From NCBI GenBank assembly GCA_920105625.2, contig OV050030.1, positions 87,291,570 to 87,355,569 of the forward strand: DNA of 64,000 bases, in the 5' to 3' direction. Below are positions 31,911-44,177 of the stretch, one piece after another. Under the pieces are notes generated by a model. The model did not search any database. It saw only the letters and a program-made list of their open reading frames with translations, and was not told the DNA's origin. The stretch's first letter is position 1. Each line of letters begins with the position of its first letter. This DNA comes from Clusia tigrina (Eukaryota; Arthropoda; Insecta; Diptera; Clusiidae). The position numbers and the translations under genes are program-made.

Positions 31911-32309
31911 GTGATTGACAAGCAACGAAAAATAAGCAAGTTTCCTTGCGGAGTCATGTTTTGCATTGGACAGTTTTATATTACAATGTCCACCCAGTGT
32001 ATCACAATCTCAACAGAATCGATTTTGAATAAGTTGAAGATGGGTAAAAGCTTAAGGAGGGTGACTGAAACCACCACCAAATATAATAAGCAGAAGAAAC
32101 TTGGCTCACGGAAGTTAATTGCTTCATATATGTCCAATTTAGAGTATGAACATATGAAATGTGATTTACAAATGAAATATGATTTAATACAAGCGGACAC
32201 AGAGACTGGAATCCGATCAGAGTACACAAATTACATCATTAAATGTGTATCTCAGAGAAATACCGATTGTCTCCACATCAAAGCCAAACGATGTCAAATA
32301 TCATTATGA
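31911..32309 (+). other. Unidentified reading in the gypsy part of each unit
   Basis: A 132-codon open stretch present in all six units (also at 35642, 39373, 43104, 55002 and 58734), with TQCITISTESILNKLKMGKS and SRKLIASYMSNLEYEHMKCD. Part of it is mirrored in gypsy A (22006-22287). One base near the end separates two frames. No family recognised; conservation between units only reflects recent duplication. Confidence 0.3.
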
Positions 32310-32438
32310 GGAAGCTCAAGAGAAACACTTCCACCATAAAACGCATTGCTGCAAAGTAAGAAGGAGTATTGTAATCTCTCATGTATTCCAAATGTTTTTT
32401 ACAAGTTGAATACTATAAGCAGAGGCAGTACCACCTAC

Positions 32439-33939
32439 CCCCGACTATGACAAGGTCTTGCTAGTTATTAGGCGGCTCAAAAACAACAAAGCCGCCGGAG
32501 CTGATGGTATACCAGCGGAGCTATTCAAGGCTGGCGGCGATGAGTTCACGAAACGCATGCACCAGCTCATCTGAAAAATATGGTCGGAGGAATGCATGCC
32601 TAGCAACTGGAACTTAAGTGTGCTCTGCCCAATCCACAAGAAGGGTGATCCGGAAATCTGTGCCAACTACCGCGGGATCAGCCTTCTGAACATCGCATAT
32701 AAGGTCCTGTCGAGCGTACTCTGTGAAAGGCTGAAGCCCATCGCCAATGAACTGATTGGGCCTTATCAGTGTGGCTTCAGACCTGGTAAAGGCACCATTG
32801 ACCAAATGTTCACACTACGCCAAATCCAGGAGAAAATCCTAGAGAAGCAGATTGACATACACCACCTTTTCGTCGATTTCAAAGCCGCATTCGACAGCAC
32901 CGTAAGGAGTCAACTGTACGCCGCTATGTCTGAATTTGGCGTCCCTGCTAAGCTAATTTGGCTGTGCAAAATGACGCTAAGCACCACCACTGGCTCAGTT
33001 AAAATCGGTAATGACTTGTCCGAGCCGTTTGATACTGAGCGAGGATTCAGACAAGGTGACTCCTTATCGTGTGTTTTCTTCAATCTAATGTTGGAAAAAA
33101 TCGTACGTGCAGCAGGTCTAAATCGCACAGGCACTATCTTCCACAAGAGTGTCATGTTACTGGCGTATGCTGATGATATTGACATCATTGGCCATAACAG
33201 CCGCGCCGTGAGTGCTGCATTTTCCGGCTTGGAGAGAGAAGCGAGGCGAGTGGGTTTAGCGGTGAACGAGGACAAAACGAAGTACTTGGTGTCAACACAC
33301 AAAGAGTCTCAGCGACACCACGTCATTGTTGGCGACTACAACTTTGAAGTTGTGAAGGACTTCGTTTATCTGGGAACCAGCATCAACATCACGAACGATG
33401 TCAGCAAGGAGATCAAGCGAAGAATCACTCTTGCCAACAGGTGTTACTTTGGGCTCAGTAGGCAATTGAGAAGCAGAACCCTCTCTCGATGAACAAAACT
33501 TACGCTCTACAAAGCCCTCATCCTTCCCGTCCTGCTTTATGGTTCCGAAACCTGGACGATGACAAACAACGATGAGCGAGCTTTGGGGGCGTTCGAGAGA
33601 AAAATTCTTCGAAGGATCTATGGTCCTATATGCGGCTACGGAGAGTATCGAATCAGATGGAACAACGAGCTGTATGTGCTGTACGCCGACACTGATATAG
33701 TTCAGCACATTAAAACACAGCGGCTGCGCTGGCTGGGACCTGTTGTGCGAATGGATGAAAGTGCTCCGGCGAAAAAAGTATTTGAATCGATGCCGCCGGG
33801 TGGCGGACGCAGGAGGGGGAGACCACCACTACGTTCGAAGGACCAAGTTCAAAAGGACCTGGCTGCACTTGGTGTTTCCAATTGGCGCCAGCGTGCGCGA
33901 AACAGAGACGACTGGCGAAGGCTGATAACGCGGCAATGA
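32439..33939 (+). pseudogene. LINE reverse transcriptase fragment, unit 1
   Basis: One continuous frame with two in-frame TGA stops (32572-32574 and 33490-33492). It starts inside the RT at VLLVIRRLKNNKAAGADGIP, then LCPIHKKGDPEICANYRGIS, GFRPGKGTIDQMFTLRQIQE, FVDFKAAFDS, RGFRQGDSLSCVFFNLMLEK, the catalytic LAYADDIDIIG box and KDFVYLGTSINI. After the second stop: YKALILPVLLYGSETWTM, KTQRLRWLGPVVRMDESAPA and RGRPPLRSKDQVQKDL. This C-terminal pattern is that of LINE ORF2 proteins often found in arthropods; I leave the clade open. The endonuclease half is absent. It is flanked by the imperfect duplication accacctac/gccacctac. Confidence 0.9.
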
Positions 33940-34443
33940 TCAGAAATGGTTGTACGCCACCTACAGCCGTGGGGCACGCTATATAAATGGAAAGAAGAGG
34001 GCCACTAAAAGCAAAGTTTTAATGGCAAACCAGATCGCCAACCTATAACATCTTTGTACGTACCGATCCAGAAAGAAGGGAGGGGTATGCAGAGTTCATC
34101 GAGGGACTTCACTCTCGCAGGACGGACGTTACCAAGACCAACAATTGCAGAGGACCGTATTTATAAGAAGCGTAGCTAAATATGTAATTAGTTTCTAATT
34201 TTGTTTGTATATAAGCCAGTGAGAAAAGAGTCGATGAAAGACCAAACATAAAAAGGGCAATATAACTAAAAAAAAGAGAAAAAAATAGAGATAAAAGAAC
34301 AAAATAAAACAAAAGAGAAAAAACTATAAAAGAAGAAGTAATAAGAGAAAAGAAAAAAAAGAATACAAAAGTAAAAAGAAAAGAATAGAATAATAGAACC
34401 CAAATAAGGCGAATTTGAAAAAAAAGAAGAAAAATTATACGAG

Positions 34444-37400
34444 TATACATAGGTTTTTACTGTTTATTGATTAGGAAATTATCGTGTGGAAATTTGAATA
34501 AATGTATATGTTGGGATATAAAAAAAAGATGTATAGTTAATGGTTGAAAATTACGTTAGCAATTAATTCTAGGTAATTTAAAGCGCCTCAAATGTATGTA
34601 TGTAGCCATATACGAGCTAATTACAGGATGGAAAATAGAATCGTTGGTGAATATATACATATCAGGCTAGAAGTAAATTTAAATAAAAAGTAATTGTATG
34701 CGATGAAAGATATAGTCATGCAATGGACAAAGTTTTGACACAAACGGGACTATTTTATATAATCTGGTTTTTGTCGGAGGACAAATGAATTCGTTCAATA
34801 CTGAAATAAGTGATAGTTCACGTGTTGAAAAAGAGCACGGAAAATAAATCGAAGCAAAACTGATACCCTATATGGCAATAGTAACACATGGTCTCTTTTC
34901 CTCTAGGATGCAGTAGCGAATCCAAGAATGTAAGGGGAAAGAACGAATTTGCGTCCAATTGAATGATATAACATTCAATTATAGAATAAGCATGTTATAG
35001 AAATATTGATTTTTTTTAAATAAATTCAGGAATAGAGTATGTTTAAGAAAAGTTATAAATTAGAAAATTATTATCTGTGGAAAAGTTCAGATTAATATTA
35101 AAGGTAGTCTAGAAAATAATTAATGTTACAGAAATTAATTATTGAAATTCTAAATTTATAAAGAAATAAATGTAGTAATCCAAACAAAACAAAAATTATA
35201 CTAAATAGGAAACTTATACCCAAGAGTAGATATAGTATATATAGTATATTTGTTTAAATATTATACAATTTTGAAATTGATTTACTAAATTAGCTTATGA
35301 AATATTTGGCTAAAATTAAACATAGAAAAATATCAAATTAAAATGTTAACTAGAAAAATTAAGAAAATTATTATAAGTATTCCGTTTTGATGATTAGAAC
35401 CGAAGCAGGAAGTTCCAGGAACAGCGCATATCGAAAGACGGTGCAGACTAAGGGACCAACGTATTATTCGGAAAGATGTGTTTTTGAAAATCGGAGATTT
35501 CTGGCAGCTTCTCCAAGGTTTGGGAATCCGGTTGTGACCGCAAGGATGCCAACATATTAGATTGGGGATGAATGGCGACGGATGTAATTTTAATTTTGCG
35601 AAACGGTATATGGCCGCAGCATTTGAACGCGTTGCGGATGAGTGATTGACAAGCAACGAAAAATAAGCAAGTTTCCTTGCGGAGTCATGTTTTGCATTGG
35701 ACAGTTTTATATTACAATGTCCACCCAGTGTATCACAATCTCAACAGAATCGATTTTGAATAAGTTGAAGATGGGTAAAAGCTTAAGGAGGGTGACTGAA
35801 ACCACCACCAAATATAATAAGCAGAAGAAACTTGGCTCACGGAAGTTAATTGCTTCATATATGTCCAATTTAGAGTATGAACATATGAAATGTGATTTAC
35901 AAATGAAATATGATTTAATACAAGCGGACACAGAGACTGGAATCCGATCAGAGTACACAAATTACATCATTAAATGTGTATCTCAGAGAAATACCGATTG
36001 TCTCCACATCAAAGCCAAACGATGTCAAATATCATTATGAGGAAGCTCAAGAGAAACACTTCCACCATAAAACGCATTGCTGCAAAGTAAGAAGGAGTAT
36101 TGTAATCTCTCATGTATTCCAAATGTTTTTTACAAGTTGAATACTATAAGCAGAGGCAGTACCACCTACCCCCGACTATGACAAGGTCTTGCTAGTTATT
36201 AGGCGGCTCAAAAACAACAAAGCCGCCGGAGCTGATGGTATACCAGCGGAGCTATTCAAGGCTGGCGGCGATGAGTTCACGAAACGCATGCACCAGCTCA
36301 TCTGAAAAATATGGTCGGAGGAATGCATGCCTAGCAACTGGAACTTAAGTGTGCTCTGCCCAATCCACAAGAAGGGTGATCCGGAAATCTGTGCCAACTA
36401 CCGCGGGATCAGCCTTCTGAACATCGCATATAAGGTCCTGTCGAGCGTACTCTGTGAAAGGCTGAAGCCCATCGCCAATGAACTGATTGGGCCTTATCAG
36501 TGTGGCTTCAGACCTGGTAAAGGCACCATTGACCAAATGTTCACACTACGCCAAATCCAGGAGAAAATCCTAGAGAAGCAGATTGACATACACCACCTTT
36601 TCGTCGATTTCAAAGCCGCATTCGACAGCACCGTAAGGAGTCAACTGTACGCCGCTATGTCTGAATTTGGCGTCCCTGCTAAGCTAATTTGGCTGTGCAA
36701 AATGACGCTAAGCACCACCACTGGCTCAGTTAAAATCGGTAATGACTTGTCCGAGCCGTTTGATACTGAGCGAGGATTCAGACAAGGTGACTCCTTATCG
36801 TGTGTTTTCTTCAATCTAATGTTGGAAAAAATCGTACGTGCAGCAGGTCTAAATCGCACAGGCACTATCTTCCACAAGAGTGTCATGTTACTGGCGTATG
36901 CTGATGATATTGACATCATTGGCCATAACAGCCGCGCCGTGAGTGCTGCATTTTCCGGCTTGGAGAGAGAAGCGAGGCGAGTGGGTTTAGCGGTGAACGA
37001 GGACAAAACGAAGTACTTGGTGTCAACACACAAAGAGTCTCAGCGACACCACGTCATTGTTGGCGACTACAACTTTGAAGTTGTGAAGGACTTCGTTTAT
37101 CTGGGAACCAGCATCAACATCACGAACGATGTCAGCAAGGAGATCAAGCGAAGAATCACTCTTGCCAACAGGTGTTACTTTGGGCTCAGTAGGCAATTGA
37201 GAAGCAGAACCCTCTCTCGATGAACAAAACTTACGCTCTACAAAGCCCTCATCCTTCCCGTCCTGCTTTATGGTTCCGAAACCTGGACGATGACAAACAA
37301 CGATGAGCGAGCTTTGGGGGCGTTCGAGAGAAAAATTCTTCGAAGGATCTATGGTCCTATATGCGGCTACGGAGAGTATCGAATCAGATGGAACAACGAG

Positions 37401-38174
37401 CTGTATGTGCTGTACGCCGACACTGATATAGTTCAGCACATTAAAACACAGCGGCTGCGCTGGCTGGGACCTGTTGTGCGAATGGATGAAAGTGCTCCGG
37501 CGAAAAAAGTATTTGAATCGATGCCGCCGGGTGGCGGACGCAGGAGGGGGAGACCACCACTACGTTCGAAGGACCAAGTTCAAAAGGACCTGGCTGCACT
37601 TGGTGTTTCCAATTGGCGCCAGCGTGCGCGAAACAGAGACGACTGGCGAAGGCTGATAACGCGGCAATGATCAGAAATGGTTGTACGCCACCTACAGCCG
37701 TGGGGCACGCTATATAAATGGAAAGAAGAGGGCCACTAAAAGCAAAGTTTTAATGGCAAACCAGATCGCCAACCTATAACATCTTTGTACGTACCGATCC
37801 AGAAAGAAGGGAGGGGTATGCAGAGTTCATCGAGGGACTTCACTCTCGCAGGACGGACGTTACCAAGACCAACAATTGCAGAGGACCGTATTTATAAGAA
37901 GCGTAGCTAAATATGTAATTAGTTTCTAATTTTGTTTGTATATAAGCCAGTGAGAAAAGAGTCGATGAAAGACCAAACATAAAAAGGGCAATATAACTAA
38001 AAAAAAGAGAAAAAAATAGAGATAAAAGAACAAAATAAAACAAAAGAGAAAAAACTATAAAAGAAGAAGTAATAAGAGAAAAGAAAAAAAAGAATACAAA
38101 AGTAAAAAGAAAAGAATAGAATAATAGAACCCAAATAAGGCGAATTTGAAAAAAAAGAAGAAAAATTATACGAG
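34444..38174 (+). repeat. Array unit 2
   Basis: 3,731 bp. It carries the inverted micro-segment (gaatttgcgtccaattg near 34945) and otherwise matches unit 3. Confidence 0.95.
36170..37670 (+). pseudogene. LINE reverse transcriptase fragment, unit 2
   Basis: Same frame and same two TGA stops as in unit 1 (36303-36305 and 37221-37223). The YADD box is intact. No further lesion seen. Confidence 0.9.
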
Positions 38175-41100
38175 TATACATAGGTTTTTACTGTTTATTG
38201 ATTAGGAAATTATCGTGTGGAAATTTGAATAAATGTATATGTTGGGATATAAAAAAAAGATGTATAGTTAATGGTTGAAAATTACGTTAGCAATTAATTC
38301 TAGGTAATTTAAAGCGCCTCGAATGTATGTATGTAGCCATATACGAGCTAATTACAGGATGGAAAATAGAATCGTTGGTGAATATATACATATCAGGCTA
38401 GAAGTAAATTTAAATAAAAAGTAATTGTATGCGATGAAAGATATAGTCATGCAATGGACAAAGTTTTGACACAAACGGGACTATTTTATATAATCTGGTT
38501 TTTGTCGGAGGACAAATGAATTCGTTCAATACTGAAATAAGTGATAGTTCACGTGTTGAAAAAGAGCACGGAAAATAAATCGAAGCAAAACTGATACCCT
38601 ATATGGCAATAGTAACACATGGTCTCTTTTCCTCTAGGATGCAGTAGCGAATCCAAGAATGTAAGGGGAAAGAACGAATTTGCGTCCAATTGAATGATAT
38701 AACATTCAATTATAGAATAAGCATGTTATAGAAATATTGATTTTTTTTAAATAAATTCAGGAATAGAGTATGTTTAAGAAAAGTTATAAATTAGAAAATT
38801 ATTATCTGTGGAAAAGTTCAGATTAATATTAAAGGTAGTCTAGAAAATAATTAATGTTACAGAAATTAATTATTGAAATTCTAAATTTATAAAGAAATAA
38901 ATGTAGTAATCCAAACAAAACAAAAATTATACTAAATAGGAAACTTATACCCAAGAGTAGATATAGTATATATAGTATATTTGTTTAAATATTATACAAT
39001 TTTGAAATTGATTTACTAAATTAGCTTATGAAATATTTGGCTAAAATTAAACATAGAAAAATATCAAATTAAAATGTTAACTAGAAAAATTAAGAAAATT
39101 ATTATAAGTATTCCGTTTTGATGATTAGAACCGAAGCAGGAAGTTCCAGGAACAGCGCATATCGAAAGACGGTGCAGACTAAGGGACCAACGTATTATTC
39201 GGAAAGATGTGTTTTTGAAAATCGGAGATTTCTGGCAGCTTCTCCAAGGTTTGGGAATCCGGTTGTGACCGCAAGGATGCCAACATATTAGATTGGGGAT
39301 GAATGGCGACGGATGTAATTTTAATTTTGCGAAACGGTATATGGCCGCAGCATTTGAACGCGTTGCGGATGAGTGATTGACAAGCAACGAAAAATAAGCA
39401 AGTTTCCTTGCGGAGTCATGTTTTGCATTGGACAGTTTTATATTACAATGTCCACCCAGTGTATCACAATCTCAACAGAATCGATTTTGAATAAGTTGAA
39501 GATGGGTAAAAGCTTAAGGAGGGTGACTGAAACCACCACCAAATATAATAAGCAGAAGAAACTTGGCTCACGGAAGTTAATTGCTTCATATATGTCCAAT
39601 TTAGAGTATGAACATATGAAATGTGATTTACAAATGAAATATGATTTAATACAAGCGGACACAGAGACTGGAATCCGATCAGAGTACACAAATTACATCA
39701 TTAAATGTGTATCTCAGAGAAATACCGATTGTCTCCACATCAAAGCCAAACGATGTCAAATATCATTATGAGGAAGCTCAAGAGAAACACTTCCACCATA
39801 AAACGCATTGCTGCAAAGTAAGAAGGAGTATTGTAATCTCTCATGTATTCCAAATGTTTTTTACAAGTTGAATACTATAAGCAGAGGCAGTACCACCTAC
39901 CCCCGACTATGACAAGGTCTTGCTAGTTATTAGGCGGCTCAAAAACAACAAAGCCGCCGGAGCTGATGGTATACCAGCGGAGCTATTCAAGGCTGGCGGC
40001 GATGAGTTCACGAAACGCATGCACCAGCTCATCTGAAAAATATGGTCGGAGGAATGCATGCCTAGCAACTGGAACTTAAGTGTGCTCTGCCCAATCCACA
40101 AGAAGGGTGATCCGGAAATCTGTGCCAACTACCGCGGGATCAGCCTTCTGAACATCGCATATAAGGTCCTGTCGAGCGTACTCTGTGAAAGGCTGAAGCC
40201 CATCGCCAATGAACTGATTGGGCCTTATCAGTGTGGCTTCAGACCTGGTAAAGGCACCATTGACCAAATGTTCACACTACGCCAAATCCAGGAGAAAATC
40301 CTAGAGAAGCAGATTGACATACACCACCTTTTCGTCGATTTCAAAGCCGCATTCGACAGCACCGTAAGGAGTCAACTGTACGCCGCTATGTCTGAATTTG
40401 GCGTCCCTGCTAAGCTAATTTGGCTGTGCAAAATGACGCTAAGCACCACCACTGGCTCAGTTAAAATCGGTAATGACTTGTCCGAGCCGTTTGATACTGA
40501 GCGAGGATTCAGACAAGGTGACTCCTTATCGTGTGTTTTCTTCAATCTAATGTTGGAAAAAATCGTACGTGCAGCAGGTCTAAATCGCACAGGCACTATC
40601 TTCCACAAGAGTGTCATGTTACTGGCGTATGCTGATGATATTGACATCATTGGCCATAACAGCCGCGCCGTGAGTGCTGCATTTTCCGGCTTGGAGAGAG
40701 AAGCGAGGCGAGTGGGTTTAGCGGTGAACGAGGACAAAACGAAGTACTTGGTGTCAACACACAAAGAGTCTCAGCGACACCACGTCATTGTTGGCGACTA
40801 CAACTTTGAAGTTGTGAAGGACTTCGTTTATCTGGGAACCAGCATCAACATCACGAACGATGTCAGCAAGGAGATCAAGCGAAGAATCACTCTTGCCAAC
40901 AGGTGTTACTTTGGGCTCAGTAGGCAATTGAGAAGCAGAACCCTCTCTCGATGAACAAAACTTACGCTCTACAAAGCCCTCATCCTTCCCGTCCTGCTTT
41001 ATGGTTCCGAAACCTGGACGATGACAAACAACGATGAGCGAGCTTTGGGGGTGTTCGAGAGAAAAATTCTTCGAAGGATCTATGGTCCTATATGCGGCTA

Positions 41101-41905
41101 CGGAGAGTATCGAATCAGATGGAACAACGAGCTGTATGTGCTGTACGCCGACACTGATATAGTTCAGCACATTAAAACACAGCGGCTGCGCTGGCTGGGA
41201 CCTGTTGTGCGAATGGATGAAAGTGCTCCGGCGAAAAAAGTATTTGAATCGATGCCGCCGGGTGGCGGACGCAGGAGGGGGAGACCACCACTACGTTCGA
41301 AGGACCAAGTTCAAAAGGACCTAGCTGCACTTGGTGTTTCCAATTGGCGCCAGCGTGCGCGAAACAGAGACGACTGGCGAAGGCTGATAACGCGGCAATG
41401 ATCAGAAATGGTTGTACGCCACCTACAGCCGTGGGGCACGCTATATAAATGGAAAGAAGAGGGCCACTAAAAGCAAAGTTTTAATGGCAAACCAGATCGC
41501 CAACCTATAACATCTTTGTACGTACCGATCCAGAAAGAAGGGAGGGGTATGCAGAGTTCATCGAGGGACTTCACTCTCGCAGGACGGACGTTACCAAGAC
41601 CAACAATTGCAGAGGACCGTATTTATAAGAAGCGTAGCTAAATATGTAATTAGTTTCTAATTTTGTTTGTATATAAGCCAGTGAGAAAAGAGTCGATGAA
41701 AGACCAAACATAAAAAGGGCAATATAACTAAAAAAAAGAGAAAAAAATAGAGATAAAAGAACAAAATAAAACAAAAGAGAAAAAACTATAAAAGAAGAAG
41801 TAATAAGAGAAAAGAAAAAAAAGAATACAAAAGTAAAAAGAAAAGAATAGAATAATAGAACCCAAATAAGGCGAATTTGAAAAAAAAGAAGAAAAATTAT
41901 ACGAG
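38175..41905 (+). repeat. Array unit 3
   Basis: 3,731 bp and nearly the same as unit 2. One visible private change is ggtgttcgag for ggcgttcgag near 41050. Confidence 0.95.
39901..41401 (+). pseudogene. LINE reverse transcriptase fragment, unit 3
   Basis: As in unit 1, with the two TGA stops at 40034-40036 and 40952-40954. Ala is replaced by Val in RALGVFERKIL. Confidence 0.9.
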
Positions 41906-43631
41906 TATACATAGGTTTTTACTGTTTATTGATTAGGAAATTATCGTGTGGAAATTTGAATAAATGTATATGTTGGGATATAAAAAAAAGATGTATAGTT
42001 AATGGTTGAAAATTACGTTAGCAATTAATTCTAGGTAATTTAAAGCGCCTCGAATGTATGTATGTAGCCATATACGAGCTAATTACAGGATGGAAAATAG
42101 AATCGTTGGTGAATATATACATATCAGGCTAGAAGTAAATTTAAATAAAAAGTAATTGTATGCGATGAAAGATATAGTCATGCAATGGACAAAGTTTTGA
42201 CACAAACGGGACTATTTTATATAATCTGGTTTTTGTCGGAGGACAAATGAATTCGTTCAATACTGAAATAAGTGATAGTTCACGTGTTGAAAAAGAGCAC
42301 GGAAAATAAATCGAAGCAAAACTGATACCCTATATGGCAATAGTAACACATGGTCTCTTTTCCTCTAGGATGCAGTAGCGAATCCAAGAATGTAAGGGGA
42401 AAGAACGAATTTGCGTCCAATTGAATGATATAACATTCAATTATAGAATAAGCATGTTATAGAAATATTGATTTTTTTTAAATAAATTCAGGAATAGAGT
42501 ATGTTTAAGAAAAGTTATAAATTAGAAAATTATTATCTGTGGAAAAGTTCAGATTAATATTAAAGGTAGTCTAGAAAATAATTAATGTTACAGAAATTAA
42601 TTATTGAAATTCTAAATTTATAAAGAAATAAATGTAGTAATCCAAACAAAACAAAAATTATACTAAATAGGAAACTTATACCCAAGAGTAGATATAGTAT
42701 ATATAGTATATTTGTTTAAATATTATACAATTTTGAAATTGATTTACTAAATTAGCTTATGAAATATTTGGCTAAAATTAAACATAGAAAAATATCAAAT
42801 TAAAATGTTAACTAGAAAAATTAAGAAAATTATTATAAGTATTCCGTTTTGATGATTAGAACCGAAGCAGGAAGTTCCAGGAACAGCGCATATCGAAAGA
42901 CGGTGCAGACTAAGGGACCAACGTATTATTCGGAAAGATGTGTTTTTGAAAATCGGAGATTTCTGGCAGCTTCTCCAAGGTTTGGGAATCCGGTTGTGAC
43001 CGCAAGGATGCCAACATATTAGATTGGGGATGAATGGCGACGGATGTAATTTTAATTTTGCGAAACGGCATATGGCCGCAGCATTTGAACGCGTTGCGGA
43101 TGAGTGATTGACAAGCAACGAAAAATAAGCAAGTTTCCTTCCGGAGTCATGTTTTGCATTGGACAGTTTTATATTACAATGTCCACCCAGTGTATCACAA
43201 TCTCAACAGAATCGATTTTGAATAAGTTGAAGATGGGTAAAAGCTTAAGGAGGGTGACTGAAACCACCACCAAATATAATAAGCAGAAGAAATTTGGCTC
43301 ACGGAAGTTAATTGCTTCATATATGTCCAATTTAGAGTATGAACATATGAAATGTGATTTACAAATGAAATATGATTTAATACAAGCGGACACAGAGACT
43401 GTAATCCGATCAGAGTACACAAATTACATCATTAAATGTGTATCTCAGAGAAATACCGATTGTCTCCACATCAAAGCCAAACGATGTCAAATATCATTAT
43501 GAGGAAGCTCAAGAGAAACACTTCCACCATAAAACGCATTGCTGCAAAGTAAGAAGGAGTATTGTAATATCTCATGTATTCCAAATGTTTTTTACAAGTT
43601 GAATACTATAAGCAGAGGCAGTACCACCTAC

Positions 43632-44177
43632 CCCCGACTATGACGAGGTCTTGCTAGTTATTAGGCGGCTCAAAAACAACAAAGCCGCCGGAGTTGATGG
43701 TATACCAGCGGAGGTACTCAAGGCTGGCGGCGATGAGTTCACGAAACGCATGCACCAGCTCATCTGAAAAATATGGTCGGAGGAATGCATGCCTAGCAAC
43801 TGGAACTTAAGTGTGCTCTGCCCAATCCACAAGAAGGGTGATCCGGAAATCTGTGCCAACTACCGCGGGATCAGCCTTCTGAACATCGCATATAAGGTCC
43901 TGTCGAGCGTACTCTGTGAAAGGCTGAAGCCCATCGCCAATGAACTGATTGGGCCTTATCAGTGTGGCTTCAGACCTGGTAAAGGCACCATTGACCAAAT
44001 GTTCACACTACGCCAAATCCTGGAGAAAATCCTAGAGAAGCAGATTGACATACACCACCTTTTCGTCGATTTCAAAGCCGCATTCGACAGCACCGTAAGG
44101 AGTCAACTGTACGCCGCTATGTCTGAATTTGGCGTCCCTGCTAAGCTAATTTGGCTATGCAAAATGACGCTAAGCAC
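43632..44177 (+). pseudogene. LINE reverse transcriptase fragment, unit 4, first part
   Basis: RT from AAGVDGIPAEVLKAGGDEF to KMTLS, then interrupted by the LTR at 44178. The TGA at 43765-43767 is shared with the other units. Confidence 0.9.
44174..44177. repeat. 4-bp duplication GCAC, left copy
   Basis: gcac precedes the LTR start; the same four bases follow the second LTR at 52341-52344. Other units read ctaagcaccaccactgg without interruption. Confidence 0.95.

Larger units (their letters stand above)
30726..34443 (+). repeat. Array unit 1
   Basis: Gypsy part 30726-32438, LINE fragment 32439-33955, gypsy part 33956-34443. The first 530 bp differ from units 2-5 and keep the ancestral form gagtggacgcaaattg near 31217. 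From about 31260 it is virtually identical to units 2 and 3. Confidence 0.9.

Noticed and set aside
31602..31925. Conserved 107-codon - strand reading repeated in the units
   Set aside because: Its conservation merely reflects tandem duplication, it has no recognisable motif and overlaps + strand gypsy sequence.
32572..33492. TGA recoding in the array RT
   Set aside because: Only two TGA codons, shared by descent; unit 5 and 6 also have TAA and frameshifts, so decay is simpler.
34109..34450. Phe/Leu-rich membrane-like protein on the - strand of every unit
   Set aside because: It is the reverse of an A-rich, G-containing low-complexity tract in the gypsy 3' region; hydrophobicity comes from base composition.
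35000..41000. Near-identity of units 1-3 as proof of selection
   Set aside because: Recent duplication or assembly duplication explains it without selection.
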